From positions 1-9,553 of the forward strand of contig CALMWO010000125.1 of NCBI GenBank assembly GCA_937873805.1: a stretch of 9,553 nucleotides of DNA, written 5' to 3'. Positions 4,476 through 9,553 of this stretch are shown here, one piece after another. The stretch is from an uncultured Hyphomonadaceae bacterium (GTDB taxonomy: Bacteria > Pseudomonadota > Alphaproteobacteria > Caulobacterales > Hyphomonadaceae). The notes below the pieces were generated by a model, which saw only the letters and a list, made by a program, of their open reading frames with translations, was not told the origin of the DNA and did not search any database. The translations under genes and the position numbers were made by a program. How positions within the stretch are numbered: position 1 is the first letter of the stretch; each line of letters starts with the position of its first letter.

Positions 4476-6337
4476 TGCGCAGAAGCCATTACGCCATCCT
4501 CGCCAGCCTGCTGGTCGCCATTGTTTTCGTGGGGCTGAATCTCGCCTCTTGGAAATGGCTTGCTCCCGCCCGCGCCGACTTTACGGCGAATGGCCTCTAC
4601 ACAATGTCGAGTTCCGCCAGGCGCGTGGTCCAGCGGCTGGTCGAGCCCGTTGAACTCGAGCTTGTCTATTCGCGCGGCGTCGGCGCGGAATTCCCGGCCA
4701 TCCGCGCCCATGCCGATCGCGTGCGCCAGCTGATGAACGAGATCGCGGCGCAAAGCGGCGGCAAGGTGAAGTTTCGCGAGACGGAACCCGAGCCATTTTC
4801 GGATGAAGAAGACCGCGTCGTCGCGGCCGGCCTCACGCCAGCGCCCACCAACGGTCCCGACCCGATCTATTTCGGCGTCATTGGCCACAACACGGTCGAC
4901 GACAACATCGCCATTCCCTTCCTCGCGCCCGAACGCGACGCCCTGCTGGAATACGAACTTGTTCGCCTGATCTCGCAACTCGATGATCCTTCGCCGCCTA
5001 AGATCGCGGTGATCTCCTCGCTGCTGGCCTATCAGGCTGATCCGTCCGAACCGGGCGCTGCCTTCGTGCTGCGTGAGGCAAAGCGCGCTTTCGACATCGA
5101 GATCGTGCCGCCTGATTTCCGCGCCCTGCCGGTCGGAACCGACGTTCTGATGATGATCCACCCCGGCCCGCTCGACGAATGGCAGCAATACGTCGTCGAC
5201 CAGTTCATGGTGCATAAGGGCAGGGCCCTTATCGCGCTTGATCCGGTGTCTCGCGTTTCCATGATCCAGCCCGGACAGCAGGCGATACCCGCCTCCAGCC
5301 TCGGCCGCCTTGGCGAGATGCTCGGTGTTGCGATCGGTCCTGATACGGTAGCCGATCGCACGCTGGCTCTGCCGGTGAATGTCGATGCTGGCGGTGGCCG
5401 TCGTCAGGTCGTCGGCCAGCCGCTATTCCCGGCTGTTCCACCAGCGCTGATGTCGAAGACCGATGTGATCACGGCGGACCTTTCGCGCCCGATAAACTTT
5501 GGCGCCCCCGGCCATCTCATAGCGACCCCGCCGACGGGAGCCACATTCACGACCCTGGTGGAGACCACCGCGCAAGCCGCGCTGATTTCATCCGCCATCG
5601 CCAAGAGTGATCCGACGCCCCGCGCAGTCCTCGAAGCCTATGTTGCGTCGGATACACCGCAGATCCTCGCGGGCCGCCTCTCAGGTGAACTACGCTCGTC
5701 CTTCTCGCTGCCGCCATCGGCGCCGCCGCAGCCCGACCCTGTTCTGGCCGACCTCGAGCGCCAGGAGATGGCCAAGGTTCCGCCCTATGCCTCCCGTTCG
5801 ACAGATCCGGCGGAGATCGTGTTCGTGGCCGATGCCGATGCGTTCGACGACGGTTTCTATGTGAACCCGCAGAACAACACCGCCATAGCGGACAACGCCG
5901 CCTTCATCCTCAACGCGCTCGACAATCTCGGCGGCGATGAAGCGCTTACCGCGCTCCGGTCGCGTGCCCCGGCAGCACGACCGATGGATCGCGTCGACGC
6001 GCTCCGCGCTGCGGCGCGCGACCGCCTCTATGAAGAACAGCAGCGCCTCGAGAAACTGCTCGCCGACGCCGAAGGCCGCCTTAAGCTCCTCGAGGCCCGC
6101 CGCACCAGCGGCGCTGCGCTGACTGCAGACGAGCAGGCCGAGATCGCCAGCTATCGCGAGCAGGCCGCCGAGATCCGCAAGCAGCTTCGCGGCGTCGAGC
6201 GTGAATTCCGCCGCGACATTGATGCGCTCGCCGGACAGCTTCAGTTCGTCAACGTGTGGCTGCCGCCGATCTTCGTCGGCCTGATCGGCATCGGCATGTT
6301 CATCTGGCGCTCGCGGCGCAGGGGAGGGGCGAGATGA
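4475..6337 (+). CDS. GldG-like ABC transporter auxiliary protein (ABC_transp_aux family)
   Basis: A 620-aa protein anchored at both ends: an N-terminal helix (about 7-26) and a C-terminal helix (about 594-612) followed by the basic tail RSRRRGGAR. The large middle part is expected in the periplasm. Family features are ADFTANGLYTMS (34-45) after the first helix, the two-lobed middle domain typical of GldG proteins, and RSRAPAARPMDRVDALR (495-511). A charged, probable coiled-coil stretch (about 510-582) leads to the last helix. In Bacteroidetes, GldG acts with GldA and GldF in gliding and associated secretion; outside that group the role is unknown. The ATG at 4475 is chosen because AAGGAAGG (4460-4467) sits 7 nt upstream and it overlaps the permease stop by 1 nt (TGATG). 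A start at 4427 would create a long overlap. Confidence 0.92.
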   Translation: MRRSHYAILASLLVAIVFVGLNLASWKWLAPARADFTANGLYTMSSSARRVVQRLVEPVELELVYSRGVGAEFPAIRAHADRVRQLMNEIAAQSGGKVKFRETEPEPFSDEEDRVVAAGLTPAPTNGPDPIYFGVIGHNTVDDNIAIPFLAPERDALLEYELVRLISQLDDPSPPKIAVISSLLAYQADPSEPGAAFVLREAKRAFDIEIVPPDFRALPVGTDVLMMIHPGPLDEWQQYVVDQFMVHKGRALIALDPVSRVSMIQPGQQAIPASSLGRLGEMLGVAIGPDTVADRTLALPVNVDAGGGRRQVVGQPLFPAVPPALMSKTDVITADLSRPINFGAPGHLIATPPTGATFTTLVETTAQAALISSAIAKSDPTPRAVLEAYVASDTPQILAGRLSGELRSSFSLPPSAPPQPDPVLADLERQEMAKVPPYASRSTDPAEIVFVADADAFDDGFYVNPQNNTAIADNAAFILNALDNLGGDEALTALRSRAPAARPMDRVDALRAAARDRLYEEQQRLEKLLADAEGRLKLLEARRTSGAALTADEQAEIASYREQAAEIRKQLRGVEREFRRDIDALAGQLQFVNVWLPPIFVGLIGIGMFIWRSRRRGGAR

Positions 6338-7350
6338 CCAGCGCATCAGCGGCCATGCGCCGCCGCACCCTGATCATTCTTGCGGCTGCGGCCGGCGCCT
6401 CGGCGCTGGTCGGCGCTGCGTCTTTCATCCCGCCCGCCGAAGAGCTGCCGCGGTCCGAAGTCGGCCAGCGTGTGCTGCCGGCTTTCGAGAGCAAGGCTGG
6501 CCTTGTTTCGCTCATCATGGTGACGACGGGCGAGGAGAACTATCACCTCGTCAAGAATGCCGATGGCTGGGTCATGCCCGAGAAAGGCAACTACCCCGTC
6601 AATCCCGCGCGCATCCGCGAACTCACGGACGCGCTCGCCTTCATCACCTACGCCCGGCCGATGACGCGCGACGAGAAGAAGTTCGATCGCATCGGTCTTG
6701 GCGATCCGACGGCCGGCGGCACAGGCGCCCTCCTCGAAGTCGGCGATGGCTCCGGCGAGAATTTCGCGAGGCTGCTGGCGGGCTATCGCGATGGCCGCTC
6801 CTATATACGCAAGCCTGACGACCTTCAGGCGTGGGTGGTTGGCAATGGCGTGCTGCCGCCGTTGCAACGCGCTATGCGTTGGCTCGATATCGACGTGGCG
6901 CCGCTGAAGCCGGAGGACATTGCAGGCGTCGACGTGCGCCCTGCTCAGGGCCCGGCCTATAGCCTCACCGCAAATACCGACAGCAGCTTCAGCCTTGCGC
7001 CGCCTTACGACGCGCGGCCCCTCGTGGCCACCCTTGCGCCCACCGTGCCCGCTGAAGCGCTGACGCGGCTTTCGCCGATAGACGTGACGCCCGCGACGAG
7101 CATCGCCATCGGCGCGCCCGTGGCGGAGCACATCACGCGCACGAAATCCGGCGTGTTCATCGTCGCGCGCAGCTGGCGCAAGGACGATCATGGCTGGATC
7201 ACGATCAGCGCCGCGACAACCGACACGGCAACGCCAGAAGCGGTCGAACAGGCAAAAGCCGTCAACACGAAAGCCGCGCCGTGGGCGTTCGCGCTCACCG
7301 AGCTGGACTGGGGTGGGTTCTCGACGCCGCTCGCCGCGATCGTCGACTAG
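6334..7350 (+). CDS. DUF4340 domain-containing protein (operon partner of the GldAFG-like ABC system)
   Basis: A 338-aa protein with one N-terminal membrane helix (about 12-32), probably an uncleaved anchor, and a large periplasmic part. DUF4340 features include the early GLVSLIMVTTGEENYHLVKN-like strand region, DGWVMPEKGNYPVN, the ELTDALAFITYARPMT segment and EKKFDRIGLGDP. Later comes SYIRKPDDLQAWVVG, followed by a conserved tryptophan region MRWLDIDVAPL. Proteins of this family commonly follow GldG-like genes and are taken to be accessory subunits of the same ABC complex (knowledge), but no biochemical role is established. It starts at ATG 6334, overlapping the previous stop as ATGA, with GGGGAGGGG (6321-6329) just upstream. 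The next possible ATG is 6355. It ends 4 bp from the convergent DUF1223 gene, with no room for a separate terminator. Confidence 0.9.
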   Translation: MTSASAAMRRRTLIILAAAAGASALVGAASFIPPAEELPRSEVGQRVLPAFESKAGLVSLIMVTTGEENYHLVKNADGWVMPEKGNYPVNPARIRELTDALAFITYARPMTRDEKKFDRIGLGDPTAGGTGALLEVGDGSGENFARLLAGYRDGRSYIRKPDDLQAWVVGNGVLPPLQRAMRWLDIDVAPLKPEDIAGVDVRPAQGPAYSLTANTDSSFSLAPPYDARPLVATLAPTVPAEALTRLSPIDVTPATSIAIGAPVAEHITRTKSGVFIVARSWRKDDHGWITISAATTDTATPEAVEQAKAVNTKAAPWAFALTELDWGGFSTPLAAIVD

Positions 7351-7354
7351 CGCG

Positions 7355-8077
7355 CTACTTCTTCTGCGCCACGCCAATGATGGCGCCTTCGGTGCTTTCC
7401 TTCTGCACCAGCACGACGCAACCACGGTCGCACTTCGCGGCGAACTTCTGCGTGCCGCCCTTCCACTCGCCCAGCGTTTCAAAGCCGGTGACGAGGTTCC
7501 AGTAGGTCATCGCCTTGCCTTTGTTGGCCCCGCCCGCGGGCGTGACCTTCGTCTGGCCGGGGCGGAAGCGCACGACGACGACCGATGCCTTGCTGACCTT
7601 GGCAGGCAGGGCGCCGGAAATGGAGACCGTGTCGCCTTCAAATGCGACGCCAGCCGGATAAGGCGTGATGTCGCGCTTTGCGAAATTCGGCTCGATCCGC
7701 GCAATGCTTGTTCCCGGGCCGTGGAGATAGCCGGAATAGACAACCTGCGGCGTGTAGGGTCCGCGATAGCCCAGCGCGCGATTATAGCGCTTCTGGCGCT
7801 CGGTGAATTCCGGCTTGGCGAACGTGTCGTCCCAGCCGAGATAGTCCCAGATGTTCACCGGATAGGTGAGCGCGATCACGTCGGACCGCTCCGACAGCTT
7901 TTCCATGTTGGCGTTCGCAGCCGGGCAATTGCCGCAGCCCTGGCTGGAGAACAGCTCCATGACCACGGGACGCACGGCATGCTCAGGCACGTTCATGCCG
8001 CCGCGCTGGGCCAGGGCGGCCGGCGCTAGGGCAAGCGCCATGACAGCGCAGAAAATACGTGCAGCGATCGAGTTCAT
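7355..8077 (-). CDS. DUF1223 secreted thioredoxin-like protein
   Basis: A 240-aa protein with a Sec signal peptide (MNSIAARIFCAVMALALAPA...), likely cleaved after ALA at residue 23. The mature part has a thioredoxin-like fold signature: the CxxC pair C48-G-N-C51 in VMELFSSQGCGNCPAANANM, WDYLGWDDTFA (77-87), and the cis-Pro loop YTPQVVYSG (108-116). A second cysteine pair, C216 and C220 (CDRGC), lies near the C-terminus. A periplasmic disulfide or redox role is plausible, but the substrate is unknown. The ATG at 8077 gives a clean signal peptide but lacks a good Shine-Dalgarno. The frame is open upstream to a GTG at 8140 that overlaps the acnA stop as GTGA. It lies 59 bp after acnA on the same strand, so co-transcription is likely. 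Confidence 0.92.
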   Translation of the reverse strand: MNSIAARIFCAVMALALAPAALAQRGGMNVPEHAVRPVVMELFSSQGCGNCPAANANMEKLSERSDVIALTYPVNIWDYLGWDDTFAKPEFTERQKRYNRALGYRGPYTPQVVYSGYLHGPGTSIARIEPNFAKRDITPYPAGVAFEGDTVSISGALPAKVSKASVVVVRFRPGQTKVTPAGGANKGKAMTYWNLVTGFETLGEWKGGTQKFAAKCDRGCVVLVQKESTEGAIIGVAQKK

Positions 8078-8136
8078 TACGGGTCGATTATCGCGCACTA
8101 GCACGAAACTCCGAATCAAGAGGGCGTTACCCCTCC

Positions 8137-9553
<1,417 letters not shown>

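Noticed and set aside
4406..5215. Long minus-strand frame opposite the GldG-like gene
   Set aside because: Antisense shadow; the plus-strand product has clear family features, overlapping starts and Shine-Dalgarno sites.
6346..7482. 378-codon minus-strand frame opposite DUF4340
   Set aside because: Arg-rich shadow translation with no domain; the plus-strand DUF4340 gene fits the operon exactly.
7190..8029. 279-codon plus-strand frame covering DUF1223
   Set aside because: It begins inside DUF4340 and is antisense to a protein with a clean signal peptide and CxxC motif; translation is not protein-like.
8108..8136. Terminator between acnA and DUF1223
   Set aside because: Only a 5-bp GAGGG/CCCTC stem is present, with no T-run on the minus strand, so the two genes are more likely to be co-transcribed.

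Overview
The window (9,553 bp, clearly GC-rich) looks like chromosomal DNA of an alphaproteobacterium. The strongest taxonomic hint is a DUF2794 gene, a family essentially confined to Alphaproteobacteria. AcnA followed directly by a DUF1223 secreted protein and a ybhL-type BI-1 gene fit the same class. A Hyphomonadaceae-like genome is my guess, but I cannot prove it from sequence alone. No phage, transposase, integrase, CRISPR array, tRNA or rRNA is visible.

Layout. Bases 1-535 hold no convincing gene but carry an unusually dense run of inverted repeats. A minus-strand thpR/ligT gene (536-1084) is divergent from a plus-strand Bax inhibitor-1 (YbhL/YccA-type) membrane protein (1330-2100). The 245-bp space between them contains several small palindromes. 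A very clear intrinsic terminator (2124-2153) separates the BI-1 gene from the convergent DUF2794 gene (2209-2568, minus). A 408-bp gene-free divergent region follows. From 2977 to 7350 there is a tight four-gene plus-strand operon: ABC ATPase, ABC-2 permease, GldG-like ABC auxiliary protein and DUF4340 protein. Its junctions overlap by 4, 1 and 4 nt. The operon meets, only 4 bp away, a convergent minus-strand pair: the 3' half of acnA (entering from the right edge) and, downstream of it, a periplasmic thioredoxin-like DUF1223 protein.

How the genes work together. The operon encodes one predicted inner-membrane machine. The ATPase drives a six-helix permease, and two membrane-anchored proteins with large periplasmic domains attach to it. 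The set resembles Bacteroidetes GldA/GldF/GldG plus DUF4340, and its substrate in non-gliding proteobacteria is unknown. AcnA is a TCA-cycle [4Fe-4S] enzyme, and its DUF1223 neighbour is probably transcribed with it. ThpR, BI-1 and DUF2794 are single-gene units with no evident link to the operon.

The window is mostly ordinary core genome. The points most worth a second look are the structured non-coding block at 276-524 with mutually exclusive pairings, the palindrome-rich leader of the BI-1 gene, the apparent loss of both conserved aspartates in that BI-1 protein, and the uncharacterised four-gene ABC module.
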